From assembly GCA_033875255.1 (NCBI GenBank), contig JAWZSN010000036.1, forward strand, positions 1-40,205: DNA of 40,205 bases, in the 5' to 3' direction. Made by a program: the position numbers and the translations under genes. Within the stretch, counting starts at the first letter, position 1; each line of letters starts with the position of its first letter. This DNA comes from Marinimicrococcus sp033875255 (lineage in GTDB: Bacteria > Pseudomonadota > Alphaproteobacteria > Geminicoccales > Geminicoccaceae). The notes beneath the pieces are model-generated. The model did no database searches, was not told where the DNA came from, and saw nothing but the letters and a program-made list of their open reading frames with translations. Below, one piece after another: positions 30,935-39,499 of the stretch.

Positions 30935-32050
30935 ATGAAGATCACGCGCATCAGGGTCTATCGGAAAAATTTGAGCTATGTCGGTGGCGTCTATGCCTGG
31001 GGCCGCGGCAACGTCATCTCCAGCGGCGCCTCGACGGTCATCACGATCGACACCGACGCCGGCCTCTCCGGCGCCGGCGAGTTCTGCCCGTGCGGCGAGA
31101 ACTACATGGAGGCCCACAGCGAGGGCACCGAGGCGGCGGCGCGGCTGCTGGCGCCTGTCCTGCTCGGCCGGGACCCGCGGCAGGTGGCGCTGGTCGAGCG
31201 GCTGATGGACAACACCATCCGCGGTCACGGCTATGCCAAGGCACCCTTCGACGCGGCATGCTGGGACATTCTCGGCAAGGCTACCGGGCAGCCGGTCTGG
31301 ATGCTGCTGGGCGGCAGGCTCACCGACGGCGCGCCGCTCTATAAGGTGGCCCCGCAAAGGGCGCCGGAGGAGATGATCGCCGACATGGAGGAGCTGCGCC
31401 GCCAGGGCTACCGCCAGTTCCAGGTCAAGGTCGGCGCCGACTGGGTCCGGGACATCGAGCGGATCCGCGCCACGATCCCCGCCTTGCGTCCCGGCGAGAA
31501 GGCGTTCGCCGATGCCAACCAGGGCTGGCGGGTCGACGAGGCGCTGAGCGTCGCCCGGGCCACCCGCGATCTCGACTATGTCATGGAGCAGCCCTGCCAG
31601 ACCTACGAGGAGTGCCTGCAGGTGCGGCGGCGGGTCGACCTGCCGATGAAGCTCGACGAGTGCATCACCGGCATGGAGATGGCCCAGCGAGTGGTCCAGG
31701 ACCGCGCCGCCGAGATGGTCTGCCTCAAGATCTCCAAGCAGGGCGGGCTGTCGAAAGCGCGTCGGATGCGCGACTTCCTTGTCGACAACCGCATCCCGGT
31801 GATCGCCGAGGACAGTTGGGGCGGTGAGATCACCACGGCCGTCCTCGCCCATTTCGCGGCCTCGACGCCGCCGGAGTTCCTCGTCAACACCACCGATTTG
31901 CACAATTACAACCTGGAGCGCACCGGCAGGCCGGGTCCGCACAGCCGGGACGGCAGGCTCTTCGTGTCCGACGCGCCGGGGCTGGGCGTCGAGCCGGACC
32001 TGGAGAGCCTGGGCGAGCCGGTGGCCGTCTACGAGGCCGGCGCGGCGTGA
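30935..32050 (+). CDS. enolase-superfamily (mandelate racemase/MLE) enzyme, copy 2
   Basis: A 371-residue enzyme with metal ligands Asp193 (FADANQGW), Glu218 (VMEQPC) and Asp241 (KLDEC), and acid/base lysines Lys165 in QVKVG and Lys265 in CLKISKQGGL. The ligand set and K-x-G motif equal those of copy 1, so both probably catalyse proton transfer at an alpha carbon. The N-terminal capping domain (MKITRIRVYRKNLSYVGGVY) differs most from copy 1, which in this superfamily usually signals a different substrate. I use the ATG at 30935; a GTG six bases earlier is in frame. It follows the copy-2 dehydrogenase in the XRE-cupin operon. Confidence 0.87.
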   Translation: MKITRIRVYRKNLSYVGGVYAWGRGNVISSGASTVITIDTDAGLSGAGEFCPCGENYMEAHSEGTEAAARLLAPVLLGRDPRQVALVERLMDNTIRGHGYAKAPFDAACWDILGKATGQPVWMLLGGRLTDGAPLYKVAPQRAPEEMIADMEELRRQGYRQFQVKVGADWVRDIERIRATIPALRPGEKAFADANQGWRVDEALSVARATRDLDYVMEQPCQTYEECLQVRRRVDLPMKLDECITGMEMAQRVVQDRAAEMVCLKISKQGGLSKARRMRDFLVDNRIPVIAEDSWGGEITTAVLAHFAASTPPEFLVNTTDLHNYNLERTGRPGPHSRDGRLFVSDAPGLGVEPDLESLGEPVAVYEAGAA

Positions 32051-32086
32051 GCCTGCGGGGCTCCCGCTGCCGCAAGGCAGGATGAT

Positions 32087-32132
32087 CCGGGCGCGGGACG
32101 CGATCACCGCCCCGCGCCGCAGGCGCGCCCGG
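32087..32132. terminator. stem-loop between convergent enolase-type and ABC ATPase genes
   Basis: Arms CCGGGCGCG (32087-32095) and CGCGCCCGG (32124-32132) can pair around a 28-base GC-rich loop that can also form its own stem. It lies in the 98-base gap between convergent genes and probably ends one or both transcripts. There is no T tract. Confidence 0.4.
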
Positions 32133-32148
32133 GGCGGATCACGCCCGC

Positions 32149-33792
32149 CTAGCCGAGCGGATCGCCGACCAGCGGCCTGCTGCTGCGCAGGCCCTTGAGC
32201 CAGTCGGGGCTCATCTCCGGCACCGAGGACAATAGCCGCTCCGTATACTCGTGGTGCGGCGGCACGAGGATCTCGGCCTTCGGTCCCTGCTCGACCACCC
32301 TGCCCTTGTGCATCACCACGATGTCGTCAGCGATCGCCCTGACCGTCGCGATGTCGTGCGTGATGAAAAGATAGGAAAGATCGAATGTCTTCTGCAGCCT
32401 GAGCAAGAGCTTGAGAATGTCCTCGGCCACAAGCTGGTCGAGAGCCGAGGTCACCTCGTCGCAGATGATCAGGTCCGGCTGCGCCGCCAGCGCCCTGGCG
32501 ATGCAGATCCGCTGCTTCTGGCCGCCGGAAAGCTCGCCCGGATAGCGGTCGATATGATCCGGGCCGAGCTCGAGCTGCTCGAGCAGCTCGAGGATGCGCG
32601 CGTCCTGCGCAGCGCCCTTTAGCCCCAGATAGAAGCTGAGGGGGCGGCCGAGGATCTCCCGCACCCGCTGGCGCGGATTGAGCGCGGTGTCGGGCATCTG
32701 GTAGATCATCTGGATCCGCCGCAGCAGATCCGCGTCGCGGCCCTTGAGAGCCGGCGACAGCACCTTCCCCTCGAACAGGATCTCCCCCTTGCGGGGCGGC
32801 AGCAGGCCGGTGACCACCCGGGCGAGCGTCGATTTTCCCGAGCCCGACTCCCCGACCACGGCCACCGTCCGCCCCCGCGGCACGCGGATGTCCACGCCCT
32901 CGAGCACGGGTGTGGCGCCGTAGGAAGCGGCGATGCCCCGGATCTCCAGCAGGGTCTCCTTTTCCGGCCGCACCTCCCTTTTGGGCGTCCGGACCGCGAG
33001 GAGCTGCCGTGTGTAGTCTTGTGCGGGATTCTCCAGGAGCGAGCGGGTCTCGCCCTCCTCCACCAGCCTTCCGTGGCGCAGCACCATGATCCGGTCGGCG
33101 AGCTGGGCCACCACGGCCAGGTCGTGGCTGATGTAGATGGCCGCGGTCTGATGAGCCTCGACCACGTTCTTGATCGCCACCAGAACCTCGATCTGGGTGG
33201 TGACGTCGAGCGCCGTGGTGGGCTCGTCGAAGACGATGATGTCCGGCCGGCAGGCCATCGCCATGGCGATCATCGCCCGCTGCAGCTGGCCCCCCGAGAC
33301 CTGGTGGGGATAGCGCTCGCCGATCGTCTCCGGATCGGGAAGCTGAAGCTCGCGAAACAGGGTCACCGCCTCGGCCCGGGCCTGCTCGCGGCTCATCACC
33401 CCGCGGGTCGTCGCCACCTCCGCATACTGGTCGATGAGCCGGTGCGCGGGATTGAACGAGGCGGCTGCCGACTGCGCCACATAGGCGATCCGCACTCCCC
33501 TCAGGCGCAGGCGCTCCGTCTCGGAAAGCTTCAGGAGATCCGTGTCGTCGAACACGATCAGCCCGTCGGTGATGCGGCAGCCGGAGCGGGCGTAGCCCAT
33601 TGCCGCAAGGCCGATCGTCGACTTGCCGGCACCCGATTCGCCGATCAGCCCGAGGACCTCGCCGCGTCGGAGGACGAGATCGATGCCCTTGACGATCTCG
33701 CTCCAGCCATCCCCGCTCCGCCCCTCGATCCGCAGTCCGCTGATCTGCAGCAGCACGTCGCCACAGCCGTTTCCTGCCTTAGCCTTCATCAT
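32149..33792 (-). CDS. ABC transporter ATP-binding protein, fused double ATPase (peptide/opine/nickel type)
   Basis: A 547-residue protein made of two complete nucleotide-binding domains, equivalent to DppD and DppF joined. Domain 1 has Walker A GESGAGKST, signature SGGQLQR and Walker B IIVFDEPT. Domain 2 has Walker A GESGSGKST, signature SGGQKQR and Walker B LIICDEVTS. The D-loop and switch histidines (YISHDLAVV, LFITHDIATV) are present in both. It energises the two permeases encoded upstream and overlaps the second permease gene by 14 bases. Fused ATPases of this kind are normal in this transporter family, so nothing is missing. Confidence 0.94.
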   Translation of the reverse strand: MMKAKAGNGCGDVLLQISGLRIEGRSGDGWSEIVKGIDLVLRRGEVLGLIGESGAGKSTIGLAAMGYARSGCRITDGLIVFDDTDLLKLSETERLRLRGVRIAYVAQSAAASFNPAHRLIDQYAEVATTRGVMSREQARAEAVTLFRELQLPDPETIGERYPHQVSGGQLQRAMIAMAMACRPDIIVFDEPTTALDVTTQIEVLVAIKNVVEAHQTAAIYISHDLAVVAQLADRIMVLRHGRLVEEGETRSLLENPAQDYTRQLLAVRTPKREVRPEKETLLEIRGIAASYGATPVLEGVDIRVPRGRTVAVVGESGSGKSTLARVVTGLLPPRKGEILFEGKVLSPALKGRDADLLRRIQMIYQMPDTALNPRQRVREILGRPLSFYLGLKGAAQDARILELLEQLELGPDHIDRYPGELSGGQKQRICIARALAAQPDLIICDEVTSALDQLVAEDILKLLLRLQKTFDLSYLFITHDIATVRAIADDIVVMHKGRVVEQGPKAEILVPPHHEYTERLLSSVPEMSPDWLKGLRSSRPLVGDPLG

Positions 33793-34702
33793 GCAACCCG
33801 CTCGATTCGTGGAGAAACCAGTCGACCACGAAATTGACGCCGACCGTCAGCAGCGCGATCGCCGCCGCCGGCAGCAGGGGTGTGATATCGCCGTAGGTGA
33901 TGAGGATCGCATTGTCGCGAACCATCGAGCCCCAGTCGGCGGTCGGCGGCTGCACGCCGATCCCGAGAAACGAGAGAGCGCTGATCAGGAGGAACACGAA
34001 GCAGAAGCGCAGGCCGAACTCGGCCATCAGTGGCGGCAGCACGTTGGGCAGGATCTCGCGACGCAGGATCCAGCCCAGGCCCTCGCCGCGAAGCCGCGCC
34101 ACCTCGACGAAGTCCATGACCGCAATATTCATTCCCGCCGCGCGCGCGAGCCTGAAGACGCGCGTGGAATCCAAAAGCGCGATGATGGCGATCAGCGTCG
34201 GGATCGAGGTCCCGAAGATCGTCAGGAGCAGCAGGGCGAAGACGAGCTGCGGGATCGCCATCAAGACGTCGGCTGTCCGGGCCAGCACCAGATCCAGCCA
34301 GCCGCCCAGGGCGGCCGCGAGCAGCCCTGCGGTGCCGCCCACGAGGAAGGCCAGGCAGGTCGTCACGAGCGCGATCCCCACCGTGTTCCTCGCGCCGTAG
34401 ACGAGCCGGGTAAGCATGTCCCGCCCGAGATTGTCGGTCCCCAAAAGGAACTCGGACGTCCACGGGCTGAACTGCCCTCCGACGATGTCGCTCTCGCCGT
34501 AAGGTGCGATGAGCGGCGCGAAGACGGCGACCAGGACATAGAGCAGGATGATCGCCACGCCGAGCCTGGCGGTCCACGACGCCCTTCGCAGCGCCTTGAG
34601 GGCAGCTGCCACCCTGCCACGCCTTGGCGGCGGTGGCCCCGCCAAGGCCACCCCTTCCTCGGGCGCGGCCGGGAGCCGCGCGGGCCGTGCCTGCTTCATC
34701 AT
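33779..34702 (-). CDS. ABC transporter permease, DppC/OppC type
   Basis: A 307-residue inner-membrane permease with a basic cytosolic N-terminus, the first helix ARLGVAIILLYVLVAVFAPL, and five further helices. Typical DppC features are the LLGTDNLGRDMLTRLVYGAR segment near residue 85 and the ATPase-docking EAA-type loop around VEVARLRGEGLGWILRRE. A conserved SALSFLGIGVQPPTADWG segment is near residue 245. Its ATG overlaps the stop of the DppB-type gene by four bases. With its partner it forms the channel of an importer for peptides, opines or similar small cations and zwitterions. Confidence 0.93.
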   Translation of the reverse strand: MMKQARPARLPAAPEEGVALAGPPPPRRGRVAAALKALRRASWTARLGVAIILLYVLVAVFAPLIAPYGESDIVGGQFSPWTSEFLLGTDNLGRDMLTRLVYGARNTVGIALVTTCLAFLVGGTAGLLAAALGGWLDLVLARTADVLMAIPQLVFALLLLTIFGTSIPTLIAIIALLDSTRVFRLARAAGMNIAVMDFVEVARLRGEGLGWILRREILPNVLPPLMAEFGLRFCFVFLLISALSFLGIGVQPPTADWGSMVRDNAILITYGDITPLLPAAAIALLTVGVNFVVDWFLHESSGLHDEG

Positions 34703-35655
34703 CGCGGGTGCAAGAGCCTCGGATTGGTCACGATCGACAGGATGTCGGCGGTCATGTTGAGCAGGACATAGGTGGCGGCGAAGATCAGGCTGCAGGCCTG
34801 CACGAGAGGAATGTCCCGCCGCTGGACCGAATCGATCATGAGCTGTCCCAGACCCGGATAGACGAAGATCACCTCCACCACCACGACGCCGACGACGAGA
34901 TAGGCGAGATCGATCACGATGACGTTGATGATGGGTGCCAGCGCATTGGGCAGCGCGTGACGAAGAACGACGCGCCAGCGCGGGATGCCCTTGAGCGTGG
35001 CCATCTCGATATAGGAGTGCGAGAGCACGCTGATGATGGCGGCCCGCGTCATCCGCATCATGTGGCCGGTGATCACGAAGGTGAGTGTCAGGGCCGGTAG
35101 TGCCGCCCCGTGAAGCCGCTGCAGCAGGGAGGCGTCCGGCGTGATGGTCGAGAGGCTGGGAAACCAGCCCAGATTCACCGACAGCACCACGATGAGAATG
35201 TAGGCGATGAAAAATTCCGGGAACGACATCCAGGTCAAGGTGACGACGTTGACCAGCCGGTCGTACCAGCTGTCGCGGTAGAGCGCCGCAAGCACGCCCA
35301 GCGTCACGGAGACCGGCACCGCGATGCAGGCCGCCACGCCCGCCAGGAACAGGGTGTGCCCGAAGCGGCCCACGACCAGCTCGGCGACATCACGCCCGTT
35401 CGCCAGGGAATGACCGAGATCGCCCTGGAGCACGCCCGCCAGCCACTGCACGTAACGAACATGCAATGGCAGGTCGAGCCCGAGCTCGCGCCGAAAGGCG
35501 GCCACCGTTTCGGGTAACGCCGACTGTCCGAGGATCTCGGTGGCAACGTCGCCCGGCAGCAACGAGACGCCGAGGAAGATGATCAGCGAGACTACCCAGA
35601 GGATGAGCAGGCCCAGGCCGAGACGATAGACGACAAGTCTTCCGATGCTACTCAT
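34699..35655 (-). CDS. ABC transporter permease, DppB/OppB type
   Basis: A 318-residue permease with the classic DppB start (YRLGLGLLILWVVSLIIFLG, then LLPGDVA), ELGLDLPLHVRYVQWLAGVL near residue 65, LGHSLANG near residue 85, and the EAA loop YIEMATLKGIPRWRVVLRHA near residue 210. I start at the ATG at 35655, where GAGG lies about four bases upstream; the frame is open to 35940 but that part is proline- and arginine-rich and unlike any permease. It is the first gene of the leftward transporter operon and is divergent from the binding-protein gene. Confidence 0.93.
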   Translation of the reverse strand: MSSIGRLVVYRLGLGLLILWVVSLIIFLGVSLLPGDVATEILGQSALPETVAAFRRELGLDLPLHVRYVQWLAGVLQGDLGHSLANGRDVAELVVGRFGHTLFLAGVAACIAVPVSVTLGVLAALYRDSWYDRLVNVVTLTWMSFPEFFIAYILIVVLSVNLGWFPSLSTITPDASLLQRLHGAALPALTLTFVITGHMMRMTRAAIISVLSHSYIEMATLKGIPRWRVVLRHALPNALAPIINVIVIDLAYLVVGVVVVEVIFVYPGLGQLMIDSVQRRDIPLVQACSLIFAATYVLLNMTADILSIVTNPRLLHPR

Positions 35656-36164
35656 GCAGCCTCGACCAGTTGTCCGAACCGGGGGCCTTTTCCGCATGGC
35701 CCCGCCTCCGGTCGGAGGAGCGCCACCCGCAAGAGCATCCTCGTGTCGCGCCGGCATCGATGGTTGGCGTGGTAGCCACCGCGCAGCTTCTCCCTTCTGC
35801 TTCAGGCCGTCCCTGGGTGCCTCCGGGAGCTGCGCATGACACCCGGGTTGCGACGACGAGATGGCACATTTGTTCTTCTCTTGACACCCTATGGAAACAA
35901 TCGTACTGGCGTCAATCAGGAATTTGACAGGCTCCCACAAGGCCTCCGCCGTTCGGCGGCCGGCAGAGCCCGCACCATGAAAAGCGTGTGCTTCCGGCCG
36001 GGCAGGACTTTGCCTCCGGGCTCGGGATCACCGCGTGCCACCTTGCCGGTCGTGGCGGGAGCCATTCGGGCATGGGGCGGATCACCCCCGGCGCCGCCGG
36101 CGGGATCTCGTTCTGACAAGCAATGCGGCCTCGACGAAGCAGGCCTGCAACGGGGAGGCAGACA
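35656..36164. promoter_or_regulatory. divergent intergenic region of the ABC importer
   Basis: About 510 bases with no supported gene. The rightward side contains TTGACA (35881-35886) followed after 17 bases by TACTGG, a candidate promoter for the binding-protein gene with a leader of roughly 250 bases. A second TTGACA occurs at 35934-35939. AT content rises around 35860-35940, in contrast to both flanks. No regulator gene adjoins it, so the importer may be controlled by one of the regulators to the left. Confidence 0.4.
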
Positions 36165-37739
36165 ATGAGCATCGGCTCAATCGGTTCCGGGCTCGTCACG
36201 CGGCGTGCGCTGCTCGGCGGAAGTACGGCCGCCCTTGCCGCAACCGCATTTCCGGGACTGGGCTGGCGCCACGCCCTGGCCGGCTCGCCGAGCCGCGGCG
36301 GGCTCCTTCGGGTCGGCTACTCCCAGGGCGGCACCAGCGACAGCCTCGATCCGACGTCCTACTTCTCGGACCCGCAATATGCGACGGGCTGGCTTTTCGG
36401 TAACAACCTGGTCGAGCTGACCCCCGATAAGATGCCGGTGCCCGAGCTCGCCCAGAGCTGGGAGAGCAAGAACGGCGCCAGGCTCTGGGCATTCTCGCTG
36501 CGCAAGGACGTCGAGTTCACCAACGGCAAGCGCCTTATTGCCGCCGATGTCGTCTACTCCCTCAAACGGCACATGGGCGCAGACTCGAAGTCGGCGGCCA
36601 AGGGACTTCTCGAGGGGATAGCCGACATCCGCGCCGACGGCGACCATGTCGTCATCGTCGAGCACGAGACCGGCGACGTCGACATCCCGGTCATCCTCGC
36701 CGACTTCCACCTCCAGATCATCCCCGAAGGCTTCAACGACTGGTCGACCTTCATCGGAACCGGCCCCTACATTCTCGATGATTTCGAGCCTGGCGTCCGG
36801 CTGACCGCGCATCGCAATCCCAACTACTGGAAGGCCGACCGCGCCTGGTTCGACGCGGTCGAGTTCACCTTCATCAACGATGCCACGGCGCGCGCCAACG
36901 CGCTGAGCACCGGCGCGGTCGACGCCATCGACCGGGTCCCGACGAAGATCGCCCATCTCATCAAGCGCAATCCCCGGCTCCAGCTGGTGGAGACCGTGGG
37001 CGGCACGTACGCCGGCACGGCGATGGATCTGAGCGGGGGGCCGTTCGACGACCTCCATGTAAGGCAGGCCATCAAGCTCGCGGTCGATCGCCAGGCGCTC
37101 GTCGATACCGTGCTCGGCGGCTACGGCGAGGCCGGCAACGATCATCCGATCCCCAGCAACGATCCGTTCTTCAACAGCGAGCTGCCCTTGCGCCAGTTCG
37201 ATCCGGACAAGGCCAAATGGCATCTGGCCCAGGCCGGCCTGGGCTCGCTCGACCTCGAGCTCTGTGCGGCCGACGCTGCATTCCCCGGAGCCGTCGACAG
37301 CGCCGTGGTGATGCGCGAGCAGGCGCGGGCCGCCGGGATCAATCTCAGCGTCAGGCGCGAGTCCGATGACGGGTACTGGTCGAACGTCTGGATGAAGCGC
37401 CCCTATTTCACCACCTACTGGGGCACGCGCCCGACCCCCGGCATGATGTTCTCGCTGGCCTTCCTGTGCGGCGCGCCGTGGAACGAGACGCGCTGGTGCA
37501 ATGACAGGTTCACGCAGCTCTTGAACAACGCGAAGGTCGAGAGCGACGTCGCCACCCGCCGCGAGATCTACTGGGAGATGCAGGAAATCTGCAGCAACGA
37601 TGGCGGCAACTGCCTTTTCGCCTTCCCCTCGTCCGTCGACGGCTACAGCAGCAGGCTTGCCGGCGTAGGCCCCGATCTCGCCCGCGACCTGGGCGGCGCG
37701 CGTCTGGCCGAGCGCGCGTGGTTTACCGACGCGGGCTAG
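36165..37739 (+). CDS. ABC transporter substrate-binding protein, family 5 (DppA type), Tat-exported
   Basis: A 524-residue periplasmic receptor for the divergently encoded permeases. GGGGAGG sits seven bases before the ATG at 36165. The N-terminus has a twin-arginine signal (VTRRALLGGSTAALAATAF), so the protein is probably folded before export. Family-5 landmarks include LTPDKMPVPELAQSWE, WAFSLRKDVEFTNGKRLIAADVVYS (broken here as WAFSLRKDVEF and TNGKRLIAADVVYS), GTGPYILDDFEPG, YWKADRAWFD and VRQAIKLAVDRQALV. Binding-protein family alone does not separate peptides from opines, glycosides or betaine-like compounds. The M24 gene 127 bases downstream on the same strand is probably co-transcribed and could process the imported ligand. 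Confidence 0.92.
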   Translation: MSIGSIGSGLVTRRALLGGSTAALAATAFPGLGWRHALAGSPSRGGLLRVGYSQGGTSDSLDPTSYFSDPQYATGWLFGNNLVELTPDKMPVPELAQSWESKNGARLWAFSLRKDVEFTNGKRLIAADVVYSLKRHMGADSKSAAKGLLEGIADIRADGDHVVIVEHETGDVDIPVILADFHLQIIPEGFNDWSTFIGTGPYILDDFEPGVRLTAHRNPNYWKADRAWFDAVEFTFINDATARANALSTGAVDAIDRVPTKIAHLIKRNPRLQLVETVGGTYAGTAMDLSGGPFDDLHVRQAIKLAVDRQALVDTVLGGYGEAGNDHPIPSNDPFFNSELPLRQFDPDKAKWHLAQAGLGSLDLELCAADAAFPGAVDSAVVMREQARAAGINLSVRRESDDGYWSNVWMKRPYFTTYWGTRPTPGMMFSLAFLCGAPWNETRWCNDRFTQLLNNAKVESDVATRREIYWEMQEICSNDGGNCLFAFPSSVDGYSSRLAGVGPDLARDLGGARLAERAWFTDAG

Positions 37740-37753
37740 CGATAGCTTCGCCG

Positions 37754-37768
37754 CGCAGCCGGGCTGCG
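37754..37768. repeat. short perfect hairpin between binding-protein and M24 genes
   Basis: CGCAGCC-G-GGCTGCG lies a few bases after the binding-protein stop. A hairpin at this place often protects the 5' part of the message, so that a binding protein is made in excess over the downstream enzyme. There is no T tract. Without a larger loop the fold is a tight one, so the role is speculative. Confidence 0.3.
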
Positions 37769-37866
37769 GCCCCGGGGCAATACCGGCCGTGCCCGGCAGC
37801 GCCGCGCCTGCGGACACGAGGCAGAGGATGGTCAGGCCGGCCTGCGGCGGGTCGAGAAGAGACATC

Positions 37867-39105
37867 ATGATGCTGACGGCACCTTCTCCCGAGCGCCTGG
37901 TCTCGCACGACCACTGGAGCGATCTGCGCCTCTACCGGGGCATGCCCGAGATCTCCATGGAGCGGCTGCATGGCTACCGCCTGGCCCGCATACGATCGGC
38001 CCTGGCGAAGGCCGGCGCCGCGATGTGCGTCCTGGTGAGCCCGATCAGCCTCAGATATGCGGTCGACTACCGGACCTACGGACTGTTCCAGTCGCACGTT
38101 CCGACCACCTATCTTTTCGTGCCGGCGGAAGGCCCGGTGGCCATTCACGGCGTCTATGGAACGCCGCCGCTGGCCGATGCCGTGCGCCCGGCACGGCCTT
38201 TGTCGTTCTTCGACGGAGGGCCCGAGCTGGGCGATGCGGCGCGCCTTCTCGCCGACGACATCGTCGAGTATCTGGCCGAGCTCGGCACCGACAACCGGCG
38301 GGTTGCCGTCGAATATGTCAATCCCGGCATTACCCAGGCGCTGCTGCAGCGCGGCCTCGAAGTGACCGACGGCGTGGCCGTCATCGAGGAAGCGCGTCTC
38401 ATCAAGTCGGCCGACGAGATCGCCTGCATGCGCTGGGCGATCGGCGTGGCCGAGCTGGGCATCGAGAAGATGAAGAGCGCCTTGCGCCCCGGGGTGACCG
38501 AGCTGCAGCTTTGGGGGCTTCTCAACTACACCAACCTCGCCAATAACGGCGACTGGCACGAAGGCCGCATGCTCGCCTCCGGTCCGCGCATCAATCCGTG
38601 GCTCCAGGAGGCCACCCAGCGGCGGATCGAGTCGGGCGACCTGGTCGGATTCGACACCGACATGGTGGGTCCGTTCGGCTATTTCGCCGACATTTCCCGA
38701 ACGTTCCATTGCGGCCCGGCGAAGCCGAGCAGACGGCAAAAACAGCTCTACCGCCTCGCCGCGGAAGAGATCGAGCACAATCTCAAGCTGGTCCGGCCGG
38801 GTATCACGCTCAAGGAGTTCCAGGAACGGGCGCTGGTCCTTCCGGAGGAATTCCACGAGAATGCCTATCCCTGCCTGATCCACGGGGTCGGCATGTGCGA
38901 CGAGTACCCACGGGTCAATCCGCTGTTCGGCACTCCCGGCCACTATGACGGCGAGCTGCAGAGCGGCATGGTCATCTGCGTGGAAAGCTATGTCGGCGCC
39001 GTCGGCGAGCGCGACGGCGTCAAGCTCGAGCAGCAGGTGCTGATCGTGGACGACGGCTACGAGATGCTGTCGACCTATCCGCTCGAGGAAGCGCTCCTGG
39101 ACTAG
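37867..39105 (+). CDS. M24 (pita-bread) metalloenzyme, DddP-like
   Basis: A 412-residue protein of the creatinase/aminopeptidase P/DddP superfamily. All five metal ligands are present: Asp263 and Asp275 (GFDTDMVGPFG, then FADISRTF), His339 (CLIHGVG), Glu373 (CVESYVG) and Glu388 (KLEQQVLI). Several stretches parallel the DMSP lyase DddP as I recall it: RMLASGPRINPWLQE, IHGVGMCDEYP and VLIVDDGYEMLSTYP. The pocket residues corresponding to DddP Tyr366 and catalytic Asp377 are Tyr334 and Asp345, but the Trp95 position appears to be Phe74. It is therefore either a DMSP lyase relative or a lyase/hydrolase for another betaine. It follows a binding-protein gene; of the two adjacent ATGs (37867, 37870), I take the first. 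Confidence 0.88.
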   Translation: MMLTAPSPERLVSHDHWSDLRLYRGMPEISMERLHGYRLARIRSALAKAGAAMCVLVSPISLRYAVDYRTYGLFQSHVPTTYLFVPAEGPVAIHGVYGTPPLADAVRPARPLSFFDGGPELGDAARLLADDIVEYLAELGTDNRRVAVEYVNPGITQALLQRGLEVTDGVAVIEEARLIKSADEIACMRWAIGVAELGIEKMKSALRPGVTELQLWGLLNYTNLANNGDWHEGRMLASGPRINPWLQEATQRRIESGDLVGFDTDMVGPFGYFADISRTFHCGPAKPSRRQKQLYRLAAEEIEHNLKLVRPGITLKEFQERALVLPEEFHENAYPCLIHGVGMCDEYPRVNPLFGTPGHYDGELQSGMVICVESYVGAVGERDGVKLEQQVLIVDDGYEMLSTYPLEEALLD

Positions 39106-39168
39106 CCGCGCGGGGCGAATCCCGGCTCCTTTCTCGCGAGGACGACTTCGGGGCAACGCGCCCTGTGG

Positions 39169-39339
39169 TCATGGTGTCCAGACCGGGCGGAGCGCCACGC
39201 CTGCCGCGCTGGCGATGAAGAAGGGATTCTCGAAGCCCGGCTTGCCGTAGACCAGCTTCGTGTCCGGCGCGTCGAGCCGCACGACCTGCCCGCCCGCGGC
39301 GCGCAGCACGGCGTCGCCGGCCGCCGCAACCGGAGGCGA
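39169..39339 (-). pseudogene. CysQ-like C-terminal fragment
   Basis: On the minus strand the frame ending at 39169 reads AAGDAVLRAAGGQVVRLDAP and then LVYGKPGFENPFFIASA. This matches the C-terminal end of CysQ-type 3'(2'),5'-bisphosphate nucleotidases, where the (D)TAAGxAVLxAAGG and YGKPxFxNPxF segments are conserved. The N-terminal catalytic part (metal-binding DPIDGT-type motifs) is absent. The frame stays open to 39381 without further similarity. This is a relic, probably cut by the mobile elements to its right. Confidence 0.55.
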
Positions 39340-39499
39340 CTGCTCCGCCACGATGCCCGGGCCTGCCCCGAGCGCTGGCACGTCGAGGCGCCCAGTTGTG
39401 GTATCCGATAAGGTTGTTCATCCGGCCGGATGTCCTGAAGGTGGTCGTTGCGGCACGAAGCACCGCAGGACACGGGGATAGGCAACCCACCAGGCCGCC

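Noticed and set aside
35656..35940. In-frame N-terminal extension of the DppB-type permease
   Set aside because: It is proline- and arginine-rich without similarity to permeases, and the start at 35655 has a ribosome-binding site and the canonical N-terminus.
37867..39105. Identity as creatinase
   Set aside because: Creatinase lacks the metal ligands of the fold, whereas all five are present here and the closest recalled resemblance is to DddP.
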